The notes: a model not told the origin generated them from the letters alone. Shown: positions 1 through 10,700, counted from the stretch's first letter. The stretch: DNA of 64,000 nt from Mycobacterium sp. AT1 (GCF_002043095.1 NZ_MVOC01000028.1:62902-126901), one strand, 5' to 3'. Made by a program: numbers and translations.

Positions 1-747
1 ATGACGGTCGCGATCGTCGGCTCGGCGGTGCTGGCGCAGTACGCGCCGCATCCGATGCGCACGCCGTACGCGATCGTCGCGGTGCTCTGCGCCGTCCTCG
101 GCATCGGCCTCGTCGCGCTGCGCGAGCCACACCTGGCGCGAACCCGCGGCCCCATCCGCATCGCCAAACCCGCCGTGCCCCCCGAGATCCGCGCCGACTT
201 CTGGTTCGCCGCCCTCGGCGCCACCGCGTCGTGGTCGGTTCTCGGCGTCCTGCTCTCGCTCTACCCGTCGTTGGCGGCCCAGCAGACGCACGTCCACAAC
301 CTGGTGTTCGGCGGCGCGGTGGTCGGGACGACGGCATTTGCGGCGGCCTTGGCCCAGCTCTTCTCGACCCGGATACCGGCCCGCCGGTCCGCCATCGTCG
401 GCGACGTCGGCATGGCGATCGCCCTGATCCTCACCGTGCCCGTCTTGGCGACGCACAGCTGGCCGATGGTGCTCGTCGCAGCCGCGTTCCTCGGCGCGAC
501 GTTCGGGCTCGGCTTCGGCGGCTCGCTGCGCCATCTGTCCCACGTCGTGCCCGCCAACCGCCGCGGCGAGACGATGTCGGCGTTCTACCTGATGGCCTAC
601 GGCGCCATGACAGTGCCGACCATCGCCGCGGGCTGGGCCGCGACCCGCTGGCCGCTCGGTGAGGTGTTCCCGTGGTTCGCCTATGCGGTGGCCGCGGCGT
701 GCTTCGTCGCCGCCGGCGTCGGCGCGATCAGCTCACGCAACCGCTGA
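1..747 (+). CDS. MFS transporter, C-terminal part (5' end outside window)
   Basis: The frame is open from the first base and encodes 248 residues, far short of the roughly 400 of a typical major facilitator. It begins in a hydrophobic helix (AIVGSAVLAQYAP) and then shows a basic cytoplasmic loop around residues 41-62 followed by about six membrane spans, which is the second half of a 12-span transporter. A family-like motif FGLGFGGSLRHL lies near residue 170. The in-frame ATG at base 1 is probably an internal methionine, so the true start lies upstream of the window. The substrate cannot be assigned. The gene converges on relA with an inverted repeat between them. Confidence 0.8.
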   Translation: MTVAIVGSAVLAQYAPHPMRTPYAIVAVLCAVLGIGLVALREPHLARTRGPIRIAKPAVPPEIRADFWFAALGATASWSVLGVLLSLYPSLAAQQTHVHNLVFGGAVVGTTAFAAALAQLFSTRIPARRSAIVGDVGMAIALILTVPVLATHSWPMVLVAAAFLGATFGLGFGGSLRHLSHVVPANRRGETMSAFYLMAYGAMTVPTIAAGWAATRWPLGEVFPWFAYAVAAACFVAAGVGAISSRNR

Positions 748-755
748 CCTGACCC

Positions 756-819
756 CGCCGAGTGTGGACTTCGCCCACGCCGGGCAGTCGAATCGCGTGA
801 CAAATGTCCACGTTCGGCG
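756..819. repeat. Inverted repeat between convergent MFS gene and relA
   Basis: Left arm CGCCGAGTGTGGAC (756-769) and right arm GTCCACGTTCGGCG (806-819) are reverse complements at 12 of 14 positions, with a 36-base loop. It occupies the gap between two converging genes, so it may act as a bidirectional terminator or be a dispersed palindromic repeat. No T-run follows either arm. Confidence 0.55.
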
Positions 820-827
820 GAGGGGAT

Positions 828-3173
828 CTAGGCGGCGGACGTCACCCGGTAGACGTCGTAGACGCCCTCCACGTTGCGGACCACGTTCAGCACGTGACCC
901 AGGTGCTTGGGGTCGCCCATCTCGAAGGTGAAGCGGCTGATCGCCACCCGGTCGTTGGACGTCGCGACCGACGCCGACAGGATGTTGACCTTCTCGTCGG
1001 CCAGCACGCGCGTCACGTCGGACAGCAGCCGATGACGGTCGAGGGCTTCCACCTGGATGGCGACGAGGAAGACCGACGACGGGGACGGCGCCCACTTGAC
1101 GTCGATGATGCGTTCGGACTGCGCTTCCAGCGACGTCGCGTTCGTGCAGTCGGTGCGGTGCACGCTGACACCGCCGCCGCGGGTGACGAAGCCGAGGATG
1201 TTGTCACCGGGCACCGGAGTACAGCACTTCGCCAACTTGGTGAGGACCCCGGGCGCACCGGGAACCGCGACGCCGACGTCCTCGCTGGTGCGTTGCCGCA
1301 CCGGCATGGTCGCCGGCGTCGACCGCTCGGCGATCTCGTTCTCGGCCTCTTCGTCCCCACCGAGCTGGGCGACCAACCGCTGCACGACGTGCCGCGCCGA
1401 GACGTGTCCCTCGCCGACCGCGGTGTACAGCGACGACACGTCGACGTAGCGCAGCTCCCGAGCCAGCGCCGCCATCGACTCGGCATTCATCAAGCGCTGC
1501 AACGGAAGACCGCCGCGGCGCACCTCCCTGGCGATCGAATCCTTACCGGATTCGAGGGCTTCCTCACGGCGCTCCTTGGCGAACCACTGCCGGATCTTGG
1601 CCTTGGCCCGCGGGGACACCACGAACGTCTGCCAGTCCCGCGACGGGCCGGCGTTGAGCGCCTTGGAGGTGAACACCTCGACCACTTCGCCGTTTTCCAG
1701 CTTGCGCTCCAGCGCCACCAGTCGACCGTTGACCCGCGCACCGATGCAGCGATGGCCGACCTCGGTGTGCACCGCGTAGGCGAAGTCCACCGGCGTCGAC
1801 CCGGTCGGCAGCGTCACCACGTCACCCTTGGGGGTGAAGACGAAGATCTCCTGCACCGCAAGGTCGTAGCGCAGCGACTCGAGGAACTCACCAGGGTCGG
1901 CGGCTTCCCGCTGCCAGTCGAGGAGTTGACGCATCCACGCCATGTCGTCGATCTCGGCGGCGGCGTTGTTGGCCGGAATGCCGTTGCGGCCCTTGGCTTC
2001 CTTGTACCGCCAGTGGGCGGCGATGCCGTACTCGGCGGTGCGATGCATGTCGCGGGTGCGGATCTGCACCTCCAGCGGCTTGCCCTCGGGCCCGACCACC
2101 GTGGTGTGCAGCGACTGGTAGACGCCGTAGCGCGGCTGGGCGATGTAGTCCTTGAACCGGCCCGCCATCGGCTGCCACAGCGAGTGCACCGCACCGACGG
2201 CGGCATAGCAGTCGCGGATCTCGTCGCACAGGATGCGCACGCCCACCAGGTCGTGGATCTCGTCGAAGTCGCGGCCCTTGACGATCATCTTCTGATAGAT
2301 CGACCAGTAGTGCTTCGGCCTGCCCTCGACGGTGGCGTTGATCTTCGACGAGTTCACGGTGTTGGCGATCTCGGCCCGCACCTTGGCCAGATAGGTGTCC
2401 CGCGACGGTGCGCGGTCGGCAACCAACCGCACGATCTCGTCGTACTTCTTCGGGTGCAGGATCGCGAACGACAGATCCTCGAGCTCCCACTTGACCGTCG
2501 CCATGCCAAGCCGATGAGCAAGCGGCGCAATCACTTCCAGTGTCTCGCGGGCCTTGCGGGCCTGCTTCTCCGGCGGCAGGAAGCGCATGGTGCGCATGTT
2601 GTGCAGCCGGTCGGCGACCTTGATCACCAACACCCGCGGGTCGCGCGCCATGGCGATGATCATCTTGCGGATCGTCTCGCCCTCGGCGGCGTTGCCAAGA
2701 ACCACCTTGTCGAGCTTGGTGACGCCGTCCACCAGGTGGCCGACCTCGACCCCGAAGTCGGTGGTCAACGCCTCGAGGGTGTAGCCGGTGTCCTCCACGG
2801 TGTCGTGCAGCAGCGCGGCGACGAGCGTGGTGGTGTCCATGCCGAGTTCGGCGAGGATGTTGGCCACCGCCAAGGGGTGGGTGATGTACGGATCACCGGA
2901 GCGGCGCAACTGGTCGGCGTGCCGCATCTCGGCCACTTCGTACGCGCGCTGCAGCAGTGCCAGGTCGGCCTTCGGGTAGACCTCGCGGTGCACCGCAACC
3001 AGCGGTTCGAGGACCGGGTTCACAGCGCTGCGCTGTGAGGTCATCCGGCGGGCGAGCCGGGCCCGCACTCGTCGGGATGCACTCGAGGAACTCTTGGCGG
3101 TCTCGGGCGCGACCGTGTCCGGGGTGATGACGGGCATCGGCTGGGTTTGCGTCAACGCGTGATCGTCGGCCAC
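828..3173 (-). CDS. relA: Bifunctional (p)ppGpp synthetase/hydrolase Rel
   Basis: Makes and degrades the alarmone (p)ppGpp in the stringent response; cytosolic and ribosome-associated in the family. The protein aligns along its whole length with mycobacterial Rel. The HD hydrolase motif ALLHDTVED is intact (about residues 120-128), so hydrolysis should be active. The synthetase domain carries [13 protein letters not shown] and RFKDYIAQP, followed by a TGS domain ([13 protein letters not shown]) and a C-terminal ACT domain. I chose the GTG at 3173 because AGGAGG lies 8 bases upstream. A GTG three codons earlier (3182) would overlap that ribosome-binding site. It is the distal gene of a minus-strand operon with apt, a lipoprotein, secF, secD and yajC. 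The 67-base gap to apt is the largest inside the relA-secD part of the block. Confidence 0.97.
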   Translation of the reverse strand: MADDHALTQTQPMPVITPDTVAPETAKSSSSASRRVRARLARRMTSQRSAVNPVLEPLVAVHREVYPKADLALLQRAYEVAEMRHADQLRRSGDPYITHPLAVANILAELGMDTTTLVAALLHDTVEDTGYTLEALTTDFGVEVGHLVDGVTKLDKVVLGNAAEGETIRKMIIAMARDPRVLVIKVADRLHNMRTMRFLPPEKQARKARETLEVIAPLAHRLGMATVKWELEDLSFAILHPKKYDEIVRLVADRAPSRDTYLAKVRAEIANTVNSSKINATVEGRPKHYWSIYQKMIVKGRDFDEIHDLVGVRILCDEIRDCYAAVGAVHSLWQPMAGRFKDYIAQPRYGVYQSLHTTVVGPEGKPLEVQIRTRDMHRTAEYGIAAHWRYKEAKGRNGIPANNAAAEIDDMAWMRQLLDWQREAADPGEFLESLRYDLAVQEIFVFTPKGDVVTLPTGSTPVDFAYAVHTEVGHRCIGARVNGRLVALERKLENGEVVEVFTSKALNAGPSRDWQTFVVSPRAKAKIRQWFAKERREEALESGKDSIAREVRRGGLPLQRLMNAESMAALARELRYVDVSSLYTAVGEGHVSARHVVQRLVAQLGGDEEAENEIAERSTPATMPVRQRTSEDVGVAVPGAPGVLTKLAKCCTPVPGDNILGFVTRGGGVSVHRTDCTNATSLEAQSERIIDVKWAPSPSSVFLVAIQVEALDRHRLLSDVTRVLADEKVNILSASVATSNDRVAISRFTFEMGDPKHLGHVLNVVRNVEGVYDVYRVTSAA

Positions 3174-3240
3174 CGCGCTCACCTCCTGCCCATGCCGGTA
3201 CCCACCGAGGATATCCCCGTCGGCCCCGCAACTGTTCGCA

Positions 3241-3792
3241 TCACACCACGTACAGGCTGGTGACTGCCAGGTCTGGCAGTTTCGCGCGGCCGGTGAGCGC
3301 CGCGAGTTCCAACACGACCGCGGTGTCCGTTACCGTCGCGCCACCGGTCCGCAGCAGCTTGGCCGCTGCGGCAAGGGTGCCACCAGTCGCGAGGACGTCG
3401 TCCACCAGCAGAACGCGCAGACCCGTCAAATCCATTCCGTCGGCCGGAATCTCGAGCGCCGCGCTGCCGTATTCGAGATCGTAGGTCTCGCGGTGCACCG
3501 GCGGCGGCAGCTTGCCACCCTTGCGGATCGCCAGCACGCCCGTGCCAAGGCGGATCGCGACCGCGGCGCCCAACAGGAAGCCGCGCGCGTCGATGCCCGC
3601 CACCAGGTCCACCTCGCCGGCGACGGCGGCCAGCGCGTCGGTCACCGTCGCGAGTCCGCGCGCGTCGGCGAGCACCGGAGTGAGGTCCTTGAACTGGATT
3701 CCTGGCTCCGGGAAGTCGGGAACCTCGCGCATCAACGACTCGATCACCGCCGCAACGTCGACGGCGGAGCCGCTCACGGTCGCTTCACTCAT
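3241..3792 (-). CDS. apt: Adenine phosphoribosyltransferase
   Basis: Salvages adenine to AMP using PRPP in the cytosol. The 183-residue product has the type I phosphoribosyltransferase PRPP loop [13 protein letters not shown] (about residues 118-130) and the Apt-typical [13 protein letters not shown] near the N-terminus. The frame is open 45 codons further upstream, but the ATG at 3792 overlaps the TGA of the upstream lipoprotein gene (ATGA), and the resulting length suits the family. It follows the lipoprotein gene by translational coupling and precedes relA, the usual mycobacterial order. Confidence 0.95.
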   Translation of the reverse strand: MSEATVSGSAVDVAAVIESLMREVPDFPEPGIQFKDLTPVLADARGLATVTDALAAVAGEVDLVAGIDARGFLLGAAVAIRLGTGVLAIRKGGKLPPPVHRETYDLEYGSAALEIPADGMDLTGLRVLLVDDVLATGGTLAAAAKLLRTGGATVTDTAVVLELAALTGRAKLPDLAVTSLYVV

Positions 3793-5444
3793 CGACTCAG
3801 TGCCCAACGGTCCATGTTCCACCCTGCACCCCATCGCGTCGGACTGCTGTTCACGGCCGTCATCTTCGTCGACGCCAGCAGAGTTCGCTGCTGACGGTAC
3901 AACGGCAGAGTTGGCATGTCGTCCCACAGTACGGGTGCACCCTCACCCAACAGGCGGGCGAACTCCTTCGGGTCGGACGTCACCGCCAATGCGCCGATGA
4001 CACCGTCCACCTGCTCGTTTGCGTACCCCGACAGGTTGTTGCCGTTGCCGCTGAACAGGTCGTAGGCGTCCATCGCCGACGAACCGGTCGACCCGCTGCC
4101 CGCCGCACCGCCCGTGCTCGCAAGCAACACGTCGATCTGGTTCTGCCGCAACGAGTCCGGGCCGATCGCATCCGACGCGGCATCCTCGACCGCGATGCCC
4201 GCCGGCTCGCACGCCTTCGCGATCGCACCGACGGTCGCCGCCAGTCGCGCATTCGGGCTTTGATAGCCGATGCGAACGGTCAGCGGCTTGCCGCCAATCG
4301 CTTCTCGCGCCGCCACGGGATTCGACGCGCTGAACCGGCCGCCCTCCGCGGCGTTCTCTGCGGCCGTCGTCGAGTCCTCCGCGGTCGGATTCAGCCGACT
4401 GTTGGACACCGGCACTTCAGCGTTCCTGGCAATCGCGTCCCGCGGCGTGCACAGGGCAACCGCGCGACGCGCCGCCGGGTTCAGCAGCGGCCCGCTCGGC
4501 GCGAAGATCAATTGTTCGATGCCCGCCGACGGGCTGTCGGTCCGCACGAAGTCGTCGGGCAGGTTCAGTGTGCCCGAAGACCCGGCCGCGATGTCCACGA
4601 CGTCGTAGTCGCCCGCGTTCACCCGCTCCTGGACGTCGGCGCCACGCGGCCACACGGTGATCTTGCCCGTGACGGGCATTGCGCCCCACCACTTGTCGTT
4701 GGCCACCAGCACGACGGCACCGTCGTCGCCGACCGAGCTCAGCTTGTACGGCCCCGACGACGGGAACCGTTTCAGATCCAGATCGGGGGTCAGATTCCAG
4801 ATGGTGTTCCACAGCTGGGCGATGCGCTCGATCCTCGGCAGGTCACCGGACTGGATTGCGGCGGTGACCGCGCCGTCGCCCGCACCGAGCTCGTCGGCGA
4901 TGACGTGTGACGGCATCATCGCCGTCGCCGCGAACAGTTGTCCGAAGTCGACGAACCCGCGGTCCTGGGCGAACGACACCCTGGCCTTCTTCTGTCCAGG
5001 GGCGCAGTCGACGTCGGCCACGTCGCCGTACCCCGCCCGGCTGGCGGCGTCGAATCCGGGGAACCGGCCGGACTGCGCCGCCCACGCCAACACCATGTCG
5101 TCACACGTGACGGGCTTGCCATCGGAGTACACGGCGTCGTCGCTGATCACGTAGTCCAGCAGCAACGGTGCGCGCCCCACCACCGAGATGGTGCCGAAGT
5201 CGCGATCGCCGACGACCTGGCCCTCGGGCCCGTGATAGTTGAACCCGGTCAGCACGCGCGCGAACGCCTGCGGTCCCGCCGAGGCGGCCCCCGTCACCGT
5301 GTTGGTGTTGTAGGTGACCAAGGTGCCGTCGACGGCGTAGTCGACGTCGTCGGCCGGTCCGCTCGCGCAGGACGACAAGCCGAGACAGCCGACCAGCGAC
5401 ATCACTGCCGCCAGGATCGAGACCCGCCGAGGTCGGGCGATCAT
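3789..5444 (-). CDS. Family 5 extracellular solute-binding lipoprotein (Rv2585c-like)
   Basis: A 551-residue exported lipoprotein. Residues 1-25 form a signal peptide with arginines at 4, 6 and 7 and a hydrophobic core, ending in the lipobox LSSC with Cys26 as the acylated residue. The body resembles the DppA/OppA solute-binding family used by peptide importers. No permease or ATPase gene is beside it; it lies between secF and apt exactly as Rv2585c does in M. tuberculosis, so its transport partner and ligand are unknown. The start ATG at 5444 is six bases after the secF stop, and its own stop overlaps the apt start. Confidence 0.88.
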   Translation of the reverse strand: MIARPRRVSILAAVMSLVGCLGLSSCASGPADDVDYAVDGTLVTYNTNTVTGAASAGPQAFARVLTGFNYHGPEGQVVGDRDFGTISVVGRAPLLLDYVISDDAVYSDGKPVTCDDMVLAWAAQSGRFPGFDAASRAGYGDVADVDCAPGQKKARVSFAQDRGFVDFGQLFAATAMMPSHVIADELGAGDGAVTAAIQSGDLPRIERIAQLWNTIWNLTPDLDLKRFPSSGPYKLSSVGDDGAVVLVANDKWWGAMPVTGKITVWPRGADVQERVNAGDYDVVDIAAGSSGTLNLPDDFVRTDSPSAGIEQLIFAPSGPLLNPAARRAVALCTPRDAIARNAEVPVSNSRLNPTAEDSTTAAENAAEGGRFSASNPVAAREAIGGKPLTVRIGYQSPNARLAATVGAIAKACEPAGIAVEDAASDAIGPDSLRQNQIDVLLASTGGAAGSGSTGSSAMDAYDLFSGNGNNLSGYANEQVDGVIGALAVTSDPKEFARLLGEGAPVLWDDMPTLPLYRQQRTLLASTKMTAVNSSPTRWGAGWNMDRWALSR

Positions 5445-5450
5445 CGAGGC

Positions 5451-6725
5451 TTACCGCCTGGTGTTCCGCTTACCCGACGGCCTACCGGTGGGACGGCTCG
5501 GCTTGGCACCGGGTACCGGCTTCTCGGGGGCGGGGGTGGCCGCGACGGACACCTTCTCGGGCTCGGCATCGGTCACCGAGTCGACGGGATCCCCCGCCGA
5601 GTCCACCGGCGTCGAACTCCGGCCCTTGCGCCTGTTGTTCACCCGCCGGGTGTGTGCCTTGACCAACTCCGTCCGCTCCCGCATCGCCACCAAGAGCGGC
5701 GTTGCGAAGAAGATCGACGAATACGTGCCGACGACGACGCCGACCAGCTGCACCAACGCGAGGTCCTGCAGGGTGCCGACACCGAGCAACCAGACCGCCA
5801 CGACGATCAGCGCGAGGATCGGCAGCACCGAAATCAAGCTGGTGTTGATCGACCGCATGAACGTCTGGTTGATCGCGAGGTTGGCCTGTTCGGCGAAGGT
5901 CCTGCGCGTGGTGTGTTCGAATCCGTGCACGTTCTCCTCGACCTTGTCGAACACGATGACCGTGTCGTACAGCGAGAAGCCGAGAATCGTCAGAAGACCG
6001 ATCACCGTGGCTGGGGTGACCTCGAAGCCGACCAAGGAGTAGACCCCGGCCGTCACCAAGAGGTCGAACACCAGCGCCGCCAGCGACGCCGCCGCCATGT
6101 ACCGCTCGTAACGAATCGCGATGTAGGCAGAGACGAGAACCAAGAAGACCACCAGCGCGATGAGCGCCTTCTTGGTGATCTGGCCGCCCCAGGTTTCCGA
6201 GACGTCGGAGCTGCTGACCTCGGCCTGGCTGGGTTGACCGTCGGCAGCCTTGGGCTGGAACGCCTCGAACAGCGCGGTGCGCAGTTTTTCGTTGTCCGGG
6301 TTGCTCAGCTTCTCGGTACGGATCTGGATCGTTGCCGAGGCACCGTTGCCCACCTGGACCACCGACTCGGGCGTGCCGCCGAGCGTCTTGTTGAAGACGT
6401 CCTCGACCTGCTGGGTCGTCACCTGACCCTGCATGCCCGCCGCGGGCATCGACACCTTGGTGCCGCCCTCGAAGTCGATGCCGAAGGTGAAACCGCGAAT
6501 GGCGATGCTGACGAGGCAGACCAGGACGATCGCGCCACTGATGCCGAACCACAGCTTGCGCTTGCCGACCACGTCGAACGCGCCGGTACCCGTGTAGAGG
6601 CGGACGAAGAAATTGTGTCGAGGTGCGCCTGCGCCTGCCGTGCCCAGATCCTGGGCAGCCGAGTCGTCGAGTTCGACTGCAGCACCGTCGTCGGTCACGT
6701 CGTTCTTGGATTCATGCTTGGCCAT
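5451..6725 (-). CDS. secF: Protein translocase subunit SecF
   Basis: Membrane partner of SecD that uses proton flow to complete export through SecYEG. The 424-residue product shows a first membrane helix, the conserved periplasmic-entry motif GIDFEGGTKV, and a block of five more helices (for example VTPATVIGLLTILGFSLYDTVIVFDKV), as in the RND-like SecDF family. The frame is open 22 codons further upstream, but the ATG at 6725 lies four bases after the secD stop and has GGGAGGG upstream. The C-terminal 60 or so residues are basic and proline-rich (KPSRPTGRPSGKRN), a cytoplasmic tail. Confidence 0.96.
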   Translation of the reverse strand: MAKHESKNDVTDDGAAVELDDSAAQDLGTAGAGAPRHNFFVRLYTGTGAFDVVGKRKLWFGISGAIVLVCLVSIAIRGFTFGIDFEGGTKVSMPAAGMQGQVTTQQVEDVFNKTLGGTPESVVQVGNGASATIQIRTEKLSNPDNEKLRTALFEAFQPKAADGQPSQAEVSSSDVSETWGGQITKKALIALVVFLVLVSAYIAIRYERYMAAASLAALVFDLLVTAGVYSLVGFEVTPATVIGLLTILGFSLYDTVIVFDKVEENVHGFEHTTRRTFAEQANLAINQTFMRSINTSLISVLPILALIVVAVWLLGVGTLQDLALVQLVGVVVGTYSSIFFATPLLVAMRERTELVKAHTRRVNNRRKGRSSTPVDSAGDPVDSVTDAEPEKVSVAATPAPEKPVPGAKPSRPTGRPSGKRNTRR

Positions 6726-6729
6726 GTCG

Positions 6730-8562
6730 CTACCGCCCTCCCGCTGACGTGGCGGCGGCTCGGCGTTCACGGGCAATCTGCTGCACCGCACCGAGGCCGT
6801 TGAATGCCGGCTTGGACAACGTCGCCGACTTGGATGCGAGGAACACCAGCGGCCAGGTCACCAGGAACACCACGACGACGTCGAGGATGGTGGTCAGGCC
6901 AAGGGTGAACGCGAAGCCCTTGACCTGTCCGACGGCGAGCACGTAGAGCACCGCGGCGGCCAGGAAGCTGACCGCGTTGCCGGACAGGATCGTCTTGCGG
7001 GCGCGGGCCCAGCCTCGTGGCACGGCCGACCGGAAGGAACGGCCCTCCCGGATCTCGTCCTTGATGCGTTCGAAGAACACCACGAACGAGTCGGCGGTGG
7101 TGCCGATGCCGATGATCAGACCCGCGATACCTGCCAGGTCGAGCGTGTAACCGATGTACCTGCCGAGCAGCACCAGGATCGCGTAGACCATCGCGCCCGA
7201 GGCCACCAGCGACAGCGCCGTCAGCAGTCCCAGCACGCGGTAATACAGAAGCGAATACAGCAGCACCAGCCCAAGGCCGATCGCACCGGCGATGAGACCA
7301 GCCCGAAGCGACGTCAGCCCGAGGGTTGCCGAGACGGTGTCGGCCTCGGAGGACTCGAACGACAGCGGCAACGAGCCGTACTTGAGCACGTTGGCGAGCT
7401 CACGGGCCGAGTCCTGGGTGAAGTTGCCGGTGATCTGGGTGCGCCCGCCGGGAATCGCCTCGTTGATCTGCGGGGCGCTGACCACCTGCGAGTCGAGGGT
7501 GAACGCGGTCTGCGTGCCCACGTTGGCTGCGGTGAAGTTGGCCCAGATGTCGGAGCCCTCGCCCTTGAACTGCAGGTCGACGACGTACTCGCCGCGCTGC
7601 TGGTCAAGGCCGGAGGACGCGCTCTCGATCTGCTCGCCGCTGATGATCGACTTGTCGAGCAGATACACCTCCTTGTGGTCCTGCGAGCAGGTCACCAGGG
7701 GGAGGTTGGGGTCGTCGTTTCCGGCGAGGATGTCCTCGTCGTTGCAGCGAGTGGCCTGGAACTGCAGAGCCAGGAGCTGGATCTGCTGATCGGCGCTCTG
7801 CCGCAGCGCCTTCTCGTCGGAGATGCGTTGCGCCAGATCCGCACCCTTGGGGTTGGGATTGGGCGCGGCAGGACCGCCGGGAGCGGGCGCGCCGGGTGCC
7901 GGTGCAGGTCCTGGCGTCGGTGCGGGCGTGGGCGCCGGTTCCTCGGGATAGGGCCGCGGCTGGGGTGCGGGTTCGGCGGGTGCCGGTTCGCCGGCGGGTG
8001 GCGCGGTTACCCCAGCGCCGTCCTGGCTGGGCGGCACGATCGGAGCGCCCGGCTCCGCAGGTGAGATCAGGGGCGGCATGCCCGGCGGCATCCCCGGCTG
8101 ACCAACGGGAGCTCCCGGCAAGCCACCGGGTGCTCCTGGTGCGCCGACCGGCGCTTGACCTGCCGGCGGTGGCGTCTGTCCCGCGGGGATGGCGTGGATG
8201 ACGGGGCGGATGTACAGCCGCGCCGTTTGGCCGAGGTTGCGGGCCTCGTTGCCGTCGTTGCCCGGCACGGTGATGACGAGGTTGTCGCCGTCGACGACGA
8301 CCTCGGAGCCGGAGACGCCGAGCCCGTCGACGCGGGAGGTGATGATCTCCTGCGCCTGCAGGAGGGACTCACGAGTTGGTCGGGTGCCGTCCGGGGTGCG
8401 GGCGGTCAGGGTTACGCGGGTGCCGCCCTGCAGATCGATGCCCAGCTTGGGCTTCGGTTGCTTGTCTCCGGTCAGAAACACCAGCAGATATGCACCGATG
8501 AGTAGAACCAGAAAAAGCGTCAGGTAACGGTAGGGATGCACCGGCGCCGAAGGCGATGCCAC
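6730..8562 (-). CDS. secD: Protein translocase subunit SecD with long proline-rich insert
   Basis: Component of the SecDF complex that assists Sec-dependent export. It starts with a membrane helix and the conserved [13 protein letters not shown] (about residues 40-52) and ends with the five-helix SecD block containing [24 protein letters not shown]. Residues about 124-240 are a low-complexity stretch of Pro, Ala and Gly with repeated APAP and PTPAP units inside the extracytoplasmic domain. Mycobacterial SecD is known to carry extra sequence here, and this copy (610 residues) is on the long side. The GTG at 8562 has GAGGAG about 10 bases upstream. secF follows after four bases. Confidence 0.95.
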   Translation of the reverse strand: MASPSAPVHPYRYLTLFLVLLIGAYLLVFLTGDKQPKPKLGIDLQGGTRVTLTARTPDGTRPTRESLLQAQEIITSRVDGLGVSGSEVVVDGDNLVITVPGNDGNEARNLGQTARLYIRPVIHAIPAGQTPPPAGQAPVGAPGAPGGLPGAPVGQPGMPPGMPPLISPAEPGAPIVPPSQDGAGVTAPPAGEPAPAEPAPQPRPYPEEPAPTPAPTPGPAPAPGAPAPGGPAAPNPNPKGADLAQRISDEKALRQSADQQIQLLALQFQATRCNDEDILAGNDDPNLPLVTCSQDHKEVYLLDKSIISGEQIESASSGLDQQRGEYVVDLQFKGEGSDIWANFTAANVGTQTAFTLDSQVVSAPQINEAIPGGRTQITGNFTQDSARELANVLKYGSLPLSFESSEADTVSATLGLTSLRAGLIAGAIGLGLVLLYSLLYYRVLGLLTALSLVASGAMVYAILVLLGRYIGYTLDLAGIAGLIIGIGTTADSFVVFFERIKDEIREGRSFRSAVPRGWARARKTILSGNAVSFLAAAVLYVLAVGQVKGFAFTLGLTTILDVVVVFLVTWPLVFLASKSATLSKPAFNGLGAVQQIARERRAAATSAGGR

Positions 8563-8631
8563 GTTCTTGGTTCTCCTCAGATCGGTACGTCAACCCGCAA
8601 AGAGTACGTGGTTGCGCTGTGTGCTCAGCCG

Positions 8632-9024
8632 TCAGTCTTTGGTGAGACGGTCCGGGTCGGACTTGACCTCGGTGCCGGCGCCGGGTCGGTCGAGTTCCTG
8701 AGCCGTCGACTCCTCGGCCACGACGGTGTCGTCGTCCTCGTACTCGTCGGCGTCGTACTCGTCCTCGTCGACCACGGTCTTTTCCTTGACGGCGAGCTTC
8801 AGCATGGTGACCACGACGCCGGGGGCGATCTCGACGTCGACCTTGGAATCGGAGACGGCGGCGATGGTGCCGTAGAGCCCGGCCGTGGTCATGATCTCGT
8901 CGCCGACCGCCAGCGAGTCGTGCAGGTTGATGGTCGCCTGCATGGCCTTCTTTTGCCGACGTGACGCGAAGAACATGAACGCGCCCATGACGACGAGCAG
9001 TGGGACGAAGATGGCGAGATCCAT
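8632..9024 (-). CDS. yajC: Preprotein translocase subunit YajC
   Basis: Small accessory subunit of the SecDF-YajC complex. The 130-residue product has one N-terminal membrane helix (LAIFVPLLVVMGAFMFFAS) followed by the family motif SRRQKKAMQ and the VGDEIMTTAGLYGTI core. The C-terminal 50 residues are strongly acidic (DEDEYDADEYEDDD). Start choice: ATG 9024 places the helix right at the N-terminus as in homologues. An upstream ATG at 9057 has a better ribosome-binding site (GGGGAG) and would add 11 hydrophilic residues, so it remains possible. First gene of the sec-apt-relA operon, 69 bases upstream of secD. Confidence 0.9.
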   Translation of the reverse strand: MDLAIFVPLLVVMGAFMFFASRRQKKAMQATINLHDSLAVGDEIMTTAGLYGTIAAVSDSKVDVEIAPGVVVTMLKLAVKEKTVVDEDEYDADEYEDDDTVVAEESTAQELDRPGAGTEVKSDPDRLTKD

Positions 9025-9359
9025 GTCAACTCTGACTTTCGTATCGATTTCGGTCATGGCTCCCCGGAACGGATGCAATTACACGGGGGCCTAGTCACCG
9101 ACCAGTGTGCCATTACCGCGACCGTCCGCCGACCTGCCCCGTCACGACGTCAGGGCAGTTAGTGCCGCTAACCGCTCATTCCGTCGCACCGAGCGCCGCG
9201 CAGCACCGAAAGCGTCAGAAATGTGGTCCCTTGGGCACGAATCCGAGCGTCGGATTGCGCACATGCCGAGGTTTCCGTTCGCGTCGTCCGTAGCGGCGAC
9301 TAGGCTTTGCCCTGACGTTTCGACGTCTCCTCCCCCTCTTCGTTTGCAGGAGTCATGAC
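9025..9359. other. Divergent intergenic region yajC / gabT
   Basis: About 335 bases between divergent starts. It holds a 17-base palindrome (9240-9256, listed separately), a weaker hairpin GTTAG-TGCCG-CTAAC (9158-9172) and a possible -10 TAGGCT at 9301-9306 in front of gabT with only a poor -35 (TTCGCG, 17-base spacer). The gabT ribosome-binding site AGGAG is at 9351. No gene or RNA was recognised here. Confidence 0.5.
9240..9256. promoter_or_regulatory. Candidate operator palindrome upstream of gabT
   Basis: AATCCGA-GCG-TCGGATT is a perfect 7+3+7 inverted repeat, 45 bases upstream of a tentative gabT -10 and 104 bases before the start codon. It has the size of a dimeric repressor or activator site. 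No regulator gene lies beside it, so the binding protein is unknown. Confidence 0.4.
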
Positions 9360-10700
9360 GTGAGCACCATCGAACAGAGCCGCCACCTCGCCACCGCGAT
9401 CCCCGGCCCCAAGTCCTCGGCGTTGATCGCCCGCAAGTCCGGCGCCGTTGCTCGTGGCATCGGCAACACGATGCAGGTCTACGCCGCCCGTGCAGGTGGC
9501 GGCATCGTCGAAGACGTCGACGGCAACCGGCTCATCGACCTGGGGTCCGGCATCGCCGTCACCACGGTCGGAAACGCCTCCCCTCGCGTCGTCGAGGCCG
9601 TCGCCGCCCAGGCCAAGGCGTTCACCCACACCTGCTTCATGGTCACCCCCTACGAGGGGTACGTCGCCGTGTGCGAGCAGCTCAACCGGCTGACCCCCGT
9701 GGCAGGCGAGGCGCGGTCGGCGCTGTTCAACTCGGGTTCGGAAGCCGTCGAGAACGCGGTCAAGATCGCGCGCACCTACACCGGCAAGCAGGCCGTCGTC
9801 GCGTTCGACCACGCCTACCACGGCCGGACCAACCTGACGATGGCCCTGACCGCCAAGTCGATGCCCTACAAGCACGGTTTCGGTCCGTTCGCGCCCGAGG
9901 TCTACCGCGCGCCGATGTCCTACCCCTACCGCGACGCGGAGTTCGGCAAGGAGATGGCGACCGACGGCGAGTTGGCCGCCAAGCGGGCCATCAACGTCAT
10001 CGACAAGCAGGTGGGTGCCGCCAACCTGGCCGCGATCATCATCGAGCCGGTCCAGGGCGAGGGCGGGTTCATCGTTCCCGCCGAGGGCTTCCTGCCGACC
10101 CTGCTCGACTGGTGCCGCAAGAACGACGTGGTGTTCATCGCCGACGAGGTGCAGTCGGGGTTCGCCCGAACGGGTGCGATGTTCGCCTGCGAGCACGACG
10201 GCGTCGAACCCGACCTCATCGTCACCGCCAAGGGCATCGCCGACGGACTGCCGCTGGCGGCAGTGACGGGCCGCGCCGAGATCATGGACGCCCCTCACGT
10301 CGGCGGCCTGGGAGGCACCTACGGCGGAAACCCGATCGCCTGCGCCGCCGCCCTTGCGACGATCGAGACGATCGAGAGCGAGGGCATGGTCGCCCGCGCC
10401 CGCGATATCGAGGCCTTCATGAAGGAGCGCCTCGGGCGGATGCAGGCCGACGACGACCGTATCGGTGACGTGCGCGGCCGCGGCGCGATGATCGCCGTCG
10501 AGTTGGTCAAGTCCGGCACCAACGAGCCGGACGCGGAGCTGACCAAGGCCCTGTGCGCCGGGGCGCACGCGGCCGGAGTGATCGTATTGTCTTGTGGCAC
10601 TTACGGAAACGTGCTTCGCTTCCTTCCGCCGCTGACGATCGGTGACGAACTGCTCGAGGAAGGTCTCGACGTACTCGCTCTGGTCCTCAAAGACCTCTGA
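9360..10700 (+). CDS. gabT: 4-aminobutyrate aminotransferase
   Basis: PLP enzyme that converts GABA and 2-oxoglutarate to succinic semialdehyde and glutamate. The 446-residue sequence is a class III aminotransferase: NSGSEAVENAVKIAR (PLP phosphate site), HAYHGRTNLTMALT, Asp262 in ADEVQSGFARTG, and the Schiff-base lysine Lys291 in VTAKGIADGLPL. GTG at 9360 is preceded by AGGAG with 8-base spacing. An aldehyde dehydrogenase gene follows after two bases, so the pair is surely cotranscribed. The gene diverges from yajC, as in M. tuberculosis (Rv2588c/Rv2589). Confidence 0.95.
   Translation: MSTIEQSRHLATAIPGPKSSALIARKSGAVARGIGNTMQVYAARAGGGIVEDVDGNRLIDLGSGIAVTTVGNASPRVVEAVAAQAKAFTHTCFMVTPYEGYVAVCEQLNRLTPVAGEARSALFNSGSEAVENAVKIARTYTGKQAVVAFDHAYHGRTNLTMALTAKSMPYKHGFGPFAPEVYRAPMSYPYRDAEFGKEMATDGELAAKRAINVIDKQVGAANLAAIIIEPVQGEGGFIVPAEGFLPTLLDWCRKNDVVFIADEVQSGFARTGAMFACEHDGVEPDLIVTAKGIADGLPLAAVTGRAEIMDAPHVGGLGGTYGGNPIACAAALATIETIESEGMVARARDIEAFMKERLGRMQADDDRIGDVRGRGAMIAVELVKSGTNEPDAELTKALCAGAHAAGVIVLSCGTYGNVLRFLPPLTIGDELLEEGLDVLALVLKDL

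Noticed and set aside
804..3038. Long open frame on the plus strand opposite relA
   Set aside because: It is antisense to a fully conserved Rel protein; its product is rich in Arg, His, Asp and Leu with no domain, as expected from reading high-GC coding sequence backwards.
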